Positions 35,274-44,089 of a stretch of 64,000 bases of DNA are shown piece by piece; the first letter of the stretch is position 1, and each line of letters starts with the position of its first letter. The notes beneath the pieces are model-generated. The model did not search any database, was not told where the DNA came from, and worked only from the letters and a program-made list of their open reading frames with translations. Both the position numbers and the translations under genes were made by a program. This DNA comes from an uncultured Bacteroides sp. (lineage in GTDB: Bacteria > Bacteroidota > Bacteroidia > Bacteroidales > Bacteroidaceae). The stretch covers positions 62,001 through 126,000 of the forward strand of contig NZ_CALDPF010000022.1 of NCBI RefSeq assembly GCF_937912035.1, read 5' to 3'.

Positions 35274-38200
35274 TTAAAACTCATACTTCAAAAGGCGATT
35301 AACGTCCTTTCTTCCAGATACAGGAGCAATAGTAAATCCCCATGAATATTCCCTATCGGCAGGGATTCTATAATCAGGCTGTACACGTGCCCCCCAACTG
35401 TCGTATCCAGCTACCCCTTGCTGCTTCATATCTACACATACCTCAATAAAGTTACGGAAACGAATATCACAAACATGAGTCATACGGCGTAACACATTAT
35501 GAGCTTCAGTTTCATTGTGATTTTTCACTTCCTCAGGGGAATAATTTCTCCACTGATATGGGTGAGTTTCAGCATCTTCAGAGTCAAAATCTTCCACTGT
35601 ATTACGAAGTACATTAAAACCGATCGTACTGTCGGCTTTAATCATAAGTCCTCTACCATACTTGTCAGACAATACAAACCAACGGGTATCTGTACGATGA
35701 CCATTCTCTTGTGGACGTACATACCTCACATACATATCCTCGGCTGTAGTTTTATATAATCCGACCATGCTTCCGGCATTACGGTCAATATAGTTTTCTT
35801 CAGGTCCACGTCCGAAATACTCCACATTATTAATCAACACAGGAACTCGGAAACGTACACCTATACGTGGAACTTCAAGACGATTTTTATCTTCTTTTTT
35901 CTTGCCGGGAGTATATGTAGCCAAGTTCGTATCTTCTGATATGTCTGTATGTGCTGCCTTCATTTTAGTTGGAGTAAATCGATAATCAATATTAATAACC
36001 CCATCCGGATAGATTCTATAATTAAGAATACATGTATTTCCTGCAGGAAGACTATATACCACATTCACTAATGCCGTTTTATCATCAAAGTTTACATTTG
36101 TTTCAATTACATTGAAATCTCTACTTGATTTCTTCCATACATGAAGTCGTTTAGGATTACCATTCCCGTAATCATTATCATTTGGCGCACGCCAAAAGTT
36201 AGGCTGTATACCAAATCCTTCTGCAAAATACTCTTTACCATTTACCTTATACGATTTCACAATTCCTTCAGTCTTACTGAACTCAAAATATACCTTCGAA
36301 GAACTCAAGATAATTTTTTCTCCATTACTGCAATCCTTAATCATTGGTCCAGAGGCAGTATATTCTTTTGGTTCAACAGAGACTGGTATTCTGAACTGTT
36401 CGTATGCAATTTCATGTCCTGCCGGTATAAGCGGTTCCTCGAATTTATTACGTACACTGAAATGAATGAAATACTCCTCTCCCGGTTTTGCCGATATATT
36501 ATTTACAGGAATAGAAAACTCATGTTCTTCCTGAGGACAAACATCTAATTTCAGCTCACCCCCTTTCACTCTCCTACCATTAGCTCTGAGTTCATAAGAT
36601 ATCTGATATTTATTCAGATTCGTAAAATAAAAACGATTGATAACCTTATATATACCTTTTGAAATATCTATAGCCTCGAAAGCAACATTCTGATGAACAT
36701 ATTTAACTTCAGCCATCGAAGGGTGCGGCTTTCTATCTGGTCCTACAATTCCATTGCAACAGAAATTTCCGTCACTAGGCATATCCTCCCCGAAATCGCC
36801 TCCATAAGCCCAATATTCTCTACCTTCATCATCACACATAAGTATTCCCTGATCAACCCAATCCCATATATATCCTCCCTGCAGGTTTGGATATTTATAG
36901 ATAGCTTTCCACTGATTCCAAAGGTTACCACTAGAATTTCCCATAGCATGAGAGTATTCCGAAGGGACTACAGGACGGTCAGATCCAGTCTTACCAATAT
37001 ATTCCAACCAGTCAGCACTAGGATATTGTGGTACATACATGTCGGAGTTCCACTCCCACTGTGCACGCTCATAATTAACAGGTCTGTTCATAATTTCTTT
37101 GTCGGCCTCTTTTATCCACAAATATGTCTGATAAAAATTATATCCGTTACCAGCTTCATTACCAAGCGACCAAAATGTAAGACTAGGATAATTCTTGTTA
37201 CGCTCAAACATATTTATTGTACGATAGATATGAGGCTTCAGCCATTCCGGATTATTACCGAGTGTACCTCCTTTACGAAGATCATAATACATTCCATGGC
37301 TCTCAATATTAGCTTCATCATATACATATAGACCGAACTCATCACAAAGTTCATAAAAACGTCTGTCCTGAGGATAGTGACACAGACGCACTGTATTAAG
37401 ATTATTCTGCTTCATAAGCATAAAGTCCTTACGCATCAAATCTTCCGATACATAATGTCCGGTACGTTCATCGTGCTCGTGTATGTTCACCCCCTTTAGT
37501 TTTATGGGTTGTCCGTTTACCAACAAGACTACATAAGGTTTACCATTTTCAGCTATACGGTCTGTCTGCTTAATCTCTATACGACGGAATCCAACATTAA
37601 AAGGAACAACTTCTGAAGTTTTTCCGTTCTCCTTTACAGTCATAATCAGTCTGTACAGATTAGGTGCTTCAGATGTCCAAGTCTTCACACCAGGAATTTC
37701 TCTATCAAAAACTACAGTTTTCTCATTATCTGCTTCTACAGTAACTTTTTTAACTGAAGACACTAATACTGAGTTATCCTTTCGGTCAATCAACTCGTAT
37801 GCAACTTCAAGCTCAGCGTTATTAGTTTTATGATTTCTCAAATCAATGGCAAGACGAAAAATACCATCCTTATACGTATCATCCAAAGTAGAAGTTACTC
37901 GAAAATCTCTTACTGCTACTTTAGGTTGAGAATAAACAAATACGTCTCGTTCTATTCCACTCATGCGCCAGAAATCCTGACATTCAAGGAAAGAGCCAGT
38001 ACTCCAACGATATATTTTCAAAGTAAGAATATTATCACCTTCCTTAAGATAATCGTTAATAAGAAATTCTGCAGGATTTTTAGAATCTTCGTTATATCCA
38101 ACTTCTTTACCGTTGATATACACATAACAACCTGATTTCGCTCCAGCTATATGAAGAAAAACATCTCTATCATTCCAGTCGGACGGAATATCAAAACTAC

Positions 38201-38642
38201 GCCTATATACTCCAACAGGCACATCTTCCGGTAATTGCGGTGGCTGTGGATTTCTTGGTTTAAACTCATAGCCATGATTTGTATATATTGGAATACCAAA
38301 CCCCTGCATTTCCCAGTTACCAGGCACTTTAATATCCTTCCACCCGGAGATATCAGTATCCATCGAAGTGATATCTGCAGGAAGTGTTCTGTGTGAGTCT
38401 GTATAATAGAATTTCCAAACTCCATTTAATAATTTATAATACGGACTTGACTCATACTTACCCGACATAGCCTGATTTTTATCAGCGTATGTCATAAATG
38501 ATGTTCTAGGTTCTTCACGATTTATGCATACTGTCTGTATATCTTTCCAATATGGCAATACTGTTGCAGTATCACTATCTGCAATTATATTCAATGTGGA
38601 ACAAAGAATCATCAGTCCAGATAATATAATTCTATTTTTCAT
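35274..38642 (-). CDS. GH2 beta-galactosidase, LacZ type
   Basis: This 1122-residue secreted enzyme (signal about 1-21) has the five-domain LacZ layout. It includes NPQPPQLPEDVPVGVYRR (131-148), DFWRMSGIERDVFVYS (223-238) and the barrel with CHYPQDRRFYELCDEFGLYV. Acid/base Glu496 is in SLGNEAGNG and nucleophile Glu562 in PSEYSHAMGNS. The C-terminal small-chain domain starts near residue 790 and includes FGRGPEENYIDR. It is expected to release terminal beta-galactose from oligosaccharides in the periplasm. It is encoded 23 bp after the GH89 gene. Length fits Bacteroidota LacZ-type enzymes, and no domain is missing. Confidence 0.95.
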   Translation of the reverse strand: MKNRIILSGLMILCSTLNIIADSDTATVLPYWKDIQTVCINREEPRTSFMTYADKNQAMSGKYESSPYYKLLNGVWKFYYTDSHRTLPADITSMDTDISGWKDIKVPGNWEMQGFGIPIYTNHGYEFKPRNPQPPQLPEDVPVGVYRRSFDIPSDWNDRDVFLHIAGAKSGCYVYINGKEVGYNEDSKNPAEFLINDYLKEGDNILTLKIYRWSTGSFLECQDFWRMSGIERDVFVYSQPKVAVRDFRVTSTLDDTYKDGIFRLAIDLRNHKTNNAELEVAYELIDRKDNSVLVSSVKKVTVEADNEKTVVFDREIPGVKTWTSEAPNLYRLIMTVKENGKTSEVVPFNVGFRRIEIKQTDRIAENGKPYVVLLVNGQPIKLKGVNIHEHDERTGHYVSEDLMRKDFMLMKQNNLNTVRLCHYPQDRRFYELCDEFGLYVYDEANIESHGMYYDLRKGGTLGNNPEWLKPHIYRTINMFERNKNYPSLTFWSLGNEAGNGYNFYQTYLWIKEADKEIMNRPVNYERAQWEWNSDMYVPQYPSADWLEYIGKTGSDRPVVPSEYSHAMGNSSGNLWNQWKAIYKYPNLQGGYIWDWVDQGILMCDDEGREYWAYGGDFGEDMPSDGNFCCNGIVGPDRKPHPSMAEVKYVHQNVAFEAIDISKGIYKVINRFYFTNLNKYQISYELRANGRRVKGGELKLDVCPQEEHEFSIPVNNISAKPGEEYFIHFSVRNKFEEPLIPAGHEIAYEQFRIPVSVEPKEYTASGPMIKDCSNGEKIILSSSKVYFEFSKTEGIVKSYKVNGKEYFAEGFGIQPNFWRAPNDNDYGNGNPKRLHVWKKSSRDFNVIETNVNFDDKTALVNVVYSLPAGNTCILNYRIYPDGVINIDYRFTPTKMKAAHTDISEDTNLATYTPGKKKEDKNRLEVPRIGVRFRVPVLINNVEYFGRGPEENYIDRNAGSMVGLYKTTAEDMYVRYVRPQENGHRTDTRWFVLSDKYGRGLMIKADSTIGFNVLRNTVEDFDSEDAETHPYQWRNYSPEEVKNHNETEAHNVLRRMTHVCDIRFRNFIEVCVDMKQQGVAGYDSWGARVQPDYRIPADREYSWGFTIAPVSGRKDVNRLLKYEF

Positions 38643-38665
38643 ATTTCTTTAATTACATTCTAATA

Positions 38666-40939
38666 TCAATTATCACCTAAATTCTCATAACATTTTTCTG
38701 ACAATGATATTTTATCCAAGATAAGGTTCTCGTTATAATATATTTTCGCCAATTCCAAGTATTTTTCATATAGTTCTACAACAATCTCCACCTCATCTCC
38801 AGCGGTTACAACAGGGTTAGCCTTATTGGCAGAACTAACATATTCCAATTCCCAATCTGCTAATCTATCATAGAAAGAATTTGCCCTAAAGGCCTCCCTA
38901 CCATGAGTTAATTTCAAACCTTTTTCTTTATATTCCGTTCCATTTTTCAAACAATCCTCAAGCATTGAATAAAAAGATTTCCATCTAGGTAAATAATAAG
39001 TTCCAATAAGTCCACACCATTCTCTCCATGAATAATCAAAAATCAGAGGGTCACCGTCACCTCCCCATACAGTTACAAGACTTATAGCATCACTTTCAAA
39101 TAAATCTTTCTCTTCAGGAGTGTCTCCCCAACTTCGAGCACCAGCAATCCACCTATACATATTAAACTCCGAACGAGTGTGTAACAAAGTGTCAACATCT
39201 GCCAACAGTTCAAGGAATCGCCTACTATGAGTCTGGAAAGCTTTTAAATCCCTATCATGAAATGCTTGTGCCACTTTACGATGTATAACCTGACCCATAT
39301 TACTCATTATCTGTCTTTGGATATCAACAATATCAAATCTATAAGCATCAGATACATTAAGTATAGAACAATCTTCAAGCAACAGTTTTTGTACCTCGAA
39401 AAGGAGTAATGGATTGTATGGTATTCCTAATCCTGCGTTAGGGCCTGATTTCTTTACATTAAGTGCAGGACGAGCCGCAATAATAGAACTACGTTCTGTT
39501 CCGTTTGTACCTTTAGTATACGGTCCATCAAGTAATTTCATACAAGCCATATATGCAGCATCAGAAGGAGAACCATATCTACGCCATGCATATTCTCTAA
39601 TCCATTTGTCCAAATACACACTGTCACGATATAGAGGCATTTCAAATGCCAGTTCATAATACATTGGATTCTGCTCTATACCTTCCATAAATAATCCACT
39701 ACCACATATATTTGCAGATTTAGAATTTGCTTTCATATATTGATTAGAGGCAAGTAAACGCATGTCGCCGTGTAAATTTATGCGTCCGCCAAAATTATGA
39801 AGGTTGCCTGCAACTGCAGAATATCCCCAAAAAGGATTCTCTACTGTACTTTTGGCTCCATTCAAATCAAGAATAAGTAAATGCTCTTTGGGTACAGATT
39901 TTACAATTGGTTCTCTAAGGCTCCACGCCTGCATTACCCATATTGCATTTTTATCAAAGCTTTCAAATAATTTATATATACCTTTACCAACTTCACCGAG
40001 ATATTCCGGGGTATCTATAGGTGGCTTACTTTCATGAAACGGATCGGCTGCATAAAAGCCATAAGAGCCAAACAATTTTTTTTGTTCTTCCAAAAAATCC
40101 CTTCCAAATTTTGCAAATAAGGAATCAGTAGGATCCAACTGTGCAGAACCTTTAAACCCACACCATGAAGGCTGAAGACGAATTTTTGCATCAGGGAACT
40201 TTTCTTTAAATTCACGTGGAACATATCCTGAAAATCCCTGTTGTATAGGTTGCATTCCCAATTCAAGTTGTCGTTTTAATATTTTTCTACCCAAATCAAT
40301 ATGTTTATCTATCCATGATTTAGGTAGAGGTCCTCCATAGCCTTGAATATTTTGCATCCATTGCCATGCCATGTGACCGGGAGCAGCAAGAAAAGTACGG
40401 GCCTCTAAATCTGTAAAACCATACTTGAGCAATGTATTATACCATACAGCTTCTAAACCAACAACAGACAAAGGAGTATTAATAGAATTCATAGCCATAT
40501 AATCCAACTCACGTTGCCATCTTTCCCAATCCCACCATGCTGCAGAATAACTAAAAGTACAATAATTCATATACACTCTATACTTACCGTTTATCCTGTT
40601 TCTAACAAAATATTCCGGCATAGGAAGAGACTCAGGTAAATTCAATTGATTACCTAGCCAAGAAATGTGTGCTTTACAAGTATATTTTAAATATTGATTG
40701 TAAGCTGTAGCTATCGATACTGTATTATTGCCTCGTAAAATTATCTTACCATCCCCACTCGCAATTTCATAGACGTCAAAACCTTCATCCGAATCTATGA
40801 GTTGAATTTCAAACTGTCCTGAATATCCGGGAGTAACACGTTCTATAAGATCATAGGCTGCAATAATACGTTTATCCATTTCTTGTGTACAGCTACATAT
40901 AAACATTATGCAGAATATGATATAAATAAATTTTCTCAT
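38666..40939 (-). CDS. GH89 alpha-N-acetylglucosaminidase, lipoprotein
   Basis: This 757-residue homologue of human NAGLU removes terminal alpha-linked GlcNAc, as found in heparan sulfate and gastric mucin caps. A lipoprotein signal ends at Cys17 (ICSC). The N-terminal domain (about 20-110) precedes the barrel, which contains NYCTFSYSAAWWDWERW (125-141), the probable catalytic Glu303 in YAADPFHESKPP and Glu419 in GLFMEGIEQNPMYYEL. The helical C-terminal domain has WREWCGLIGTYYLPRW. It lies after GH88 across a strong hairpin with a T-tract (40953-40992). Its presence implies an alpha-GlcNAc in the target glycan, which separates this PUL from standard chondroitin or hyaluronan loci. Confidence 0.95.
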   Translation of the reverse strand: MRKFIYIIFCIMFICSCTQEMDKRIIAAYDLIERVTPGYSGQFEIQLIDSDEGFDVYEIASGDGKIILRGNNTVSIATAYNQYLKYTCKAHISWLGNQLNLPESLPMPEYFVRNRINGKYRVYMNYCTFSYSAAWWDWERWQRELDYMAMNSINTPLSVVGLEAVWYNTLLKYGFTDLEARTFLAAPGHMAWQWMQNIQGYGGPLPKSWIDKHIDLGRKILKRQLELGMQPIQQGFSGYVPREFKEKFPDAKIRLQPSWCGFKGSAQLDPTDSLFAKFGRDFLEEQKKLFGSYGFYAADPFHESKPPIDTPEYLGEVGKGIYKLFESFDKNAIWVMQAWSLREPIVKSVPKEHLLILDLNGAKSTVENPFWGYSAVAGNLHNFGGRINLHGDMRLLASNQYMKANSKSANICGSGLFMEGIEQNPMYYELAFEMPLYRDSVYLDKWIREYAWRRYGSPSDAAYMACMKLLDGPYTKGTNGTERSSIIAARPALNVKKSGPNAGLGIPYNPLLLFEVQKLLLEDCSILNVSDAYRFDIVDIQRQIMSNMGQVIHRKVAQAFHDRDLKAFQTHSRRFLELLADVDTLLHTRSEFNMYRWIAGARSWGDTPEEKDLFESDAISLVTVWGGDGDPLIFDYSWREWCGLIGTYYLPRWKSFYSMLEDCLKNGTEYKEKGLKLTHGREAFRANSFYDRLADWELEYVSSANKANPVVTAGDEVEIVVELYEKYLELAKIYYNENLILDKISLSEKCYENLGDN

Positions 40940-40952
40940 TTCAGATAGTATA

Positions 40953-40992
40953 AAAAAAATGACCGGACAAATTTATAAAAAGTCGTCCGGTC
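40953..40992 (-). terminator. Terminator-like hairpin between GH88 and GH89
   Basis: The 8-bp stem GACCGGAC (40961-40968) / GTCCGGTC (40985-40992) is followed on the - strand, after a single A, by eight T. It lies within the enzyme run, so it is probably a partial terminator. Confidence 0.85.
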
Positions 40993-41013
40993 CTTCATAA
41001 GTTTAAAAAATAT

Positions 41014-42249
41014 TTATATGCCGGCTTTCTTATATCTCAACAAAGCTTCAAGGTAGTAATAGTCTGCATATACTAGAGGAACATCAATCTCATTTCCGTG
41101 AGGAATACTTCCCACACTGTGCATCAGTACAAAATTATTGTTTGTACCAGATGCAGCAAGATAATCCGGCGAAGAAAGAGACTTTAAAATATGTTCGGCA
41201 GCATTATAATATTTTTCTCCATCGTTCACATAATTAGCCAGTTCAAGAAAAGCAGAAGCGGCAATAGCAGCAGCTGAAGCATCACGCGGTACAACTTTAA
41301 ATTGTTCCGGATTATAATCCCAGTCTGGTACATACCCCGGCTGTCCGGCATTGAAATCCCAATACGGAATTCCATCTTCAGGCATATTAGGATGATTCAG
41401 CCAAAATTCAGCAGTCTTCACTGCCATATCAAGAAAGAAACGATCTTTAGTTTCTCTGTAAACCATTGTATAACCATATATAGACCATGCCTGACCACGC
41501 GCCCATGCCGAATTATCGGAAAATCCCTGACATGTAGCTTTATGAAGAACCTCACCGGTATTTTCATCATAATTCACAACATGGTAATTACTATAATCCT
41601 CTCTGAACTGATTCTTGGCAGTAGTGCGTGCATGTTTTGTTGCAATGTCAGCATACTTTTTATCACCTGTAACTTTAGTAGCAAAATACAACAGTTCGAG
41701 ATTCATCATATTGTCGATAATTACAGGATAGAACCATTCGTCCTTTCCGTTCCAAGCTTTTCTATAATTCCACGATTCTATACATCCTACTGTATCGTTA
41801 TAACGTGTACAAAGTGAATTGGCAGATTCTATAAGAATATCTTTATATTTTTCATTACCAGTAAGTCTGTAACCATTACCGAAACTGCAATACATCAAGA
41901 ATCCTACATCATGATGATGAGTTGTTTTCTTCATCGGTTCAAGTGCTTCAGTCCATTTTATTGCATTTTCTTTCCAGAAATCATCCTTACTGAATTCATA
42001 AACATACCATAAACATCCGGGATAAAAACCTTCAGTCCAATCATTAAGTTTTGTAGCCTTAAGTTTTCCATCCTTACCTGTTGTTCTAGGATATGCAACA
42101 GGTTCCGGAACTGCAACTAACTGATTCTTCAATTGCACTTCTGCCGTTTCAAATCCAGTTGTAACAAAATCACATTTCTTTTCATTACCTCCGCACGATG
42201 ATAATATTCCTAATATAGGGAAAGACAATAGAATTAAAAAATTTCTCAT
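41014..42249 (-). CDS. GH88 unsaturated glucuronyl hydrolase, lipoprotein
   Basis: The 411-residue lipoprotein (Cys19, ILSSC) hydrates and cleaves 4,5-unsaturated uronates made by lyases. The family aspartates are Asp114 (HHHDVGF) and Asp179 (IIDNMMNLELL), with SAWARGQAWSIYGYTMVYRE and the C-terminal IDVPLVYADYYYLEALLRY. The whole alpha/alpha barrel is present. It is the first enzyme gene after the two SusC/SusD pairs, which is the usual place for a step needed early in degradation, and it pairs logically with the PL8 lyases at the far end. A paralogue is at the left edge of the window, in an unrelated operon. Confidence 0.95.
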   Translation of the reverse strand: MRNFLILLSFPILGILSSCGGNEKKCDFVTTGFETAEVQLKNQLVAVPEPVAYPRTTGKDGKLKATKLNDWTEGFYPGCLWYVYEFSKDDFWKENAIKWTEALEPMKKTTHHHDVGFLMYCSFGNGYRLTGNEKYKDILIESANSLCTRYNDTVGCIESWNYRKAWNGKDEWFYPVIIDNMMNLELLYFATKVTGDKKYADIATKHARTTAKNQFREDYSNYHVVNYDENTGEVLHKATCQGFSDNSAWARGQAWSIYGYTMVYRETKDRFFLDMAVKTAEFWLNHPNMPEDGIPYWDFNAGQPGYVPDWDYNPEQFKVVPRDASAAAIAASAFLELANYVNDGEKYYNAAEHILKSLSSPDYLAASGTNNNFVLMHSVGSIPHGNEIDVPLVYADYYYLEALLRYKKAGI

Positions 42250-42359
42250 CTATTACTTACTTTTATTTTACAATTGTTTAAGAGACCATAAAGATGAACA
42301 CTTCATTTCTCGTTCATCTATATTTCGATTAATACCTATTGAATAAATTTTGACATTTA

Positions 42360-42394
42360 ATCCGACAAGCACGATATAATCATACTTGTCGGAT
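42360..42394 (-). terminator. Hairpin between SusD (second pair) and GH88
   Basis: A perfect 10-bp stem ATCCGACAAG (42360-42369) / CTTGTCGGAT (42385-42394) begins 10 bp after the SusD stop. There is no strong T-tract, so it may act as a processing or stability element that keeps SusCD mRNA above enzyme mRNA. Confidence 0.6.
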
Positions 42395-42404
42395 AATATT
42401 AATT

Positions 42405-44075
42405 TTACCAACCTGGATTCTGTACAAGATTATCATTCTTGAACATTTCTGTATTTGCTATCGGATAAAAATATAACTTTTCATCCATATCACGTGTTTC
42501 CATCAAGAAAGGAGTATAATGCATAGCTCCGTCATCATCTTTTTCTACTTTTACAGCGTAAATATCCATTGACTCTTCTAAAGATTTCCAACGGCGTAAA
42601 TCCCAGAATCTGTGTCCTTCAAATGCCAATTCGACTCTACGTTCATGTTTGACACATGCCAAAAATTCATCAGCATTCTTTCCTGTTATTGCAGGCATCT
42701 TTACACCGTTTCTGTTTCTTACCATATTCAATGCTTCTTCGGCAGACATCATGCATACATCATCTTTATAAGTTGGATCATTATAAGCATTTACCATAGC
42801 TTCCGCATAATTCAACAATACTTCAGCATATCTGAAAAGTACCCAGTTATGATGTGCTTTGGCTGTTGGAGCACCAGGTTCAAAACTTATTTCATTATTT
42901 ACATATTTTCTAAGATAGTAACCTGTTGTCGTCGCATTATTAAGAGGAAGAGCATTTGCACCTCCTTCCCATATCTCGACAGGATTCTTTGCAGGCCATA
43001 TCATTTCATTATGGACTATAGTCAGATAGAAGCGAGGGTCTCTATTCTTATAAGGATTTGCGGCATGAGCAGGATTGTTCCAGTCGAATGGAGTACCGTC
43101 TTTCATATCGAAAGCACTTGCCAGATTTTCTGTAGGACAAGTAGATGTCTTTCCACTCTTTACCCCCATTGGGAAGTTTGAAGATTCAAAACCATTGTTC
43201 TGTCCCGTTGGACGCGCAAGAATAACTTCCTTACTCATATTATTCTTAGGTCCGAACAAATTAGCAAAGCTTTTATCCAGATCATATCCTAACTGAGAAT
43301 GTTGGCCAATTATTTCATAAGCAGCTTTTGCGGCCGCAACCCATTTACTCTGCGATGATTCAGAATACAAAGGACTGGCAGCATACAAAGAAGCACGTGC
43401 TTTAAGAGCCAATACCGCACCTTTTGTTATACGGCCATACTCTTTGTCCTTGAAATCGTTATAATTGACAGGAAGCTCGTCTTTTATTTCATCACACTCT
43501 GATATGATAAAATCAAAAATTTCCTGTGGACTATCAACAGGCTTTGAGTTGTTAACTTCATCAATAGAAAGTACTTTAGTAATCAAAGGAACCCTCTGGT
43601 AACGACGTACCAACTCAAAATAGAAATATGCACGCAAGAATCTTATTTCATATTCATGATATTTATAGTCGTGCATCCAACTCTCATAGTCATCTCCATA
43701 TTCCCAGTCTTTAAAATCAAGACCTACAAGATTCTCAAGATAGAAGTTTGCGTCATGAATACCATTGTAATATTTACCATACTGATCGTCTATTGTATAG
43801 TTTGCAGACCATGTTCCGTTAACAAAACGTTGTATATTAGATGTTTCATATACATGGACAGCATCATCTGTTGCCGCATCTTGCATTGCACCATCAAGAC
43901 TACAGAAATCAGAAGGCAGATAACCATATACATTCGTAACAAACTGTTTCACTCTACTGTAGCTCTGTTGAATCTCGTCCAACTCATAGTAGTCAGACTC
44001 ATCACAATCCATAAAGTTGCAGGAACTCATAAGTCCTACAGACAAACAAAGCAATATATATTTTCTTAACTTCAT
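42405..44075 (-). CDS. SusD-like glycan-binding lipoprotein, pair 2
   Basis: The 556-residue protein has a lipobox at Cys19 (LMSSC) and the SusD/RagB layout: N-terminal region with SYSRVKQFVTNVYGYLP, TPR-like helices (EIRFLRAYFYFELVRRYQRVPLIT), and the C-terminal ALNMVRNRNGVKMP followed by KHERRVELAFEGHRFWDLRRWK and the ending NDNLVQNPGW. SusD lids close over the SusC barrel on the cell surface and bind the incoming glycan. It starts 14 bp after the stop of SusC pair 2, so the two form one import complex. Confidence 0.96.
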   Translation of the reverse strand: MKLRKYILLCLSVGLMSSCNFMDCDESDYYELDEIQQSYSRVKQFVTNVYGYLPSDFCSLDGAMQDAATDDAVHVYETSNIQRFVNGTWSANYTIDDQYGKYYNGIHDANFYLENLVGLDFKDWEYGDDYESWMHDYKYHEYEIRFLRAYFYFELVRRYQRVPLITKVLSIDEVNNSKPVDSPQEIFDFIISECDEIKDELPVNYNDFKDKEYGRITKGAVLALKARASLYAASPLYSESSQSKWVAAAKAAYEIIGQHSQLGYDLDKSFANLFGPKNNMSKEVILARPTGQNNGFESSNFPMGVKSGKTSTCPTENLASAFDMKDGTPFDWNNPAHAANPYKNRDPRFYLTIVHNEMIWPAKNPVEIWEGGANALPLNNATTTGYYLRKYVNNEISFEPGAPTAKAHHNWVLFRYAEVLLNYAEAMVNAYNDPTYKDDVCMMSAEEALNMVRNRNGVKMPAITGKNADEFLACVKHERRVELAFEGHRFWDLRRWKSLEESMDIYAVKVEKDDDGAMHYTPFLMETRDMDEKLYFYPIANTEMFKNDNLVQNPGW

Positions 44076-44089
44076 ATTTTTTCTTTAGT

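Noticed and set aside
36693..37331. 212-codon + strand frame opposite the LacZ-type GH2
   Set aside because: It is antisense to the catalytic barrel of GH2 and has no independent support.
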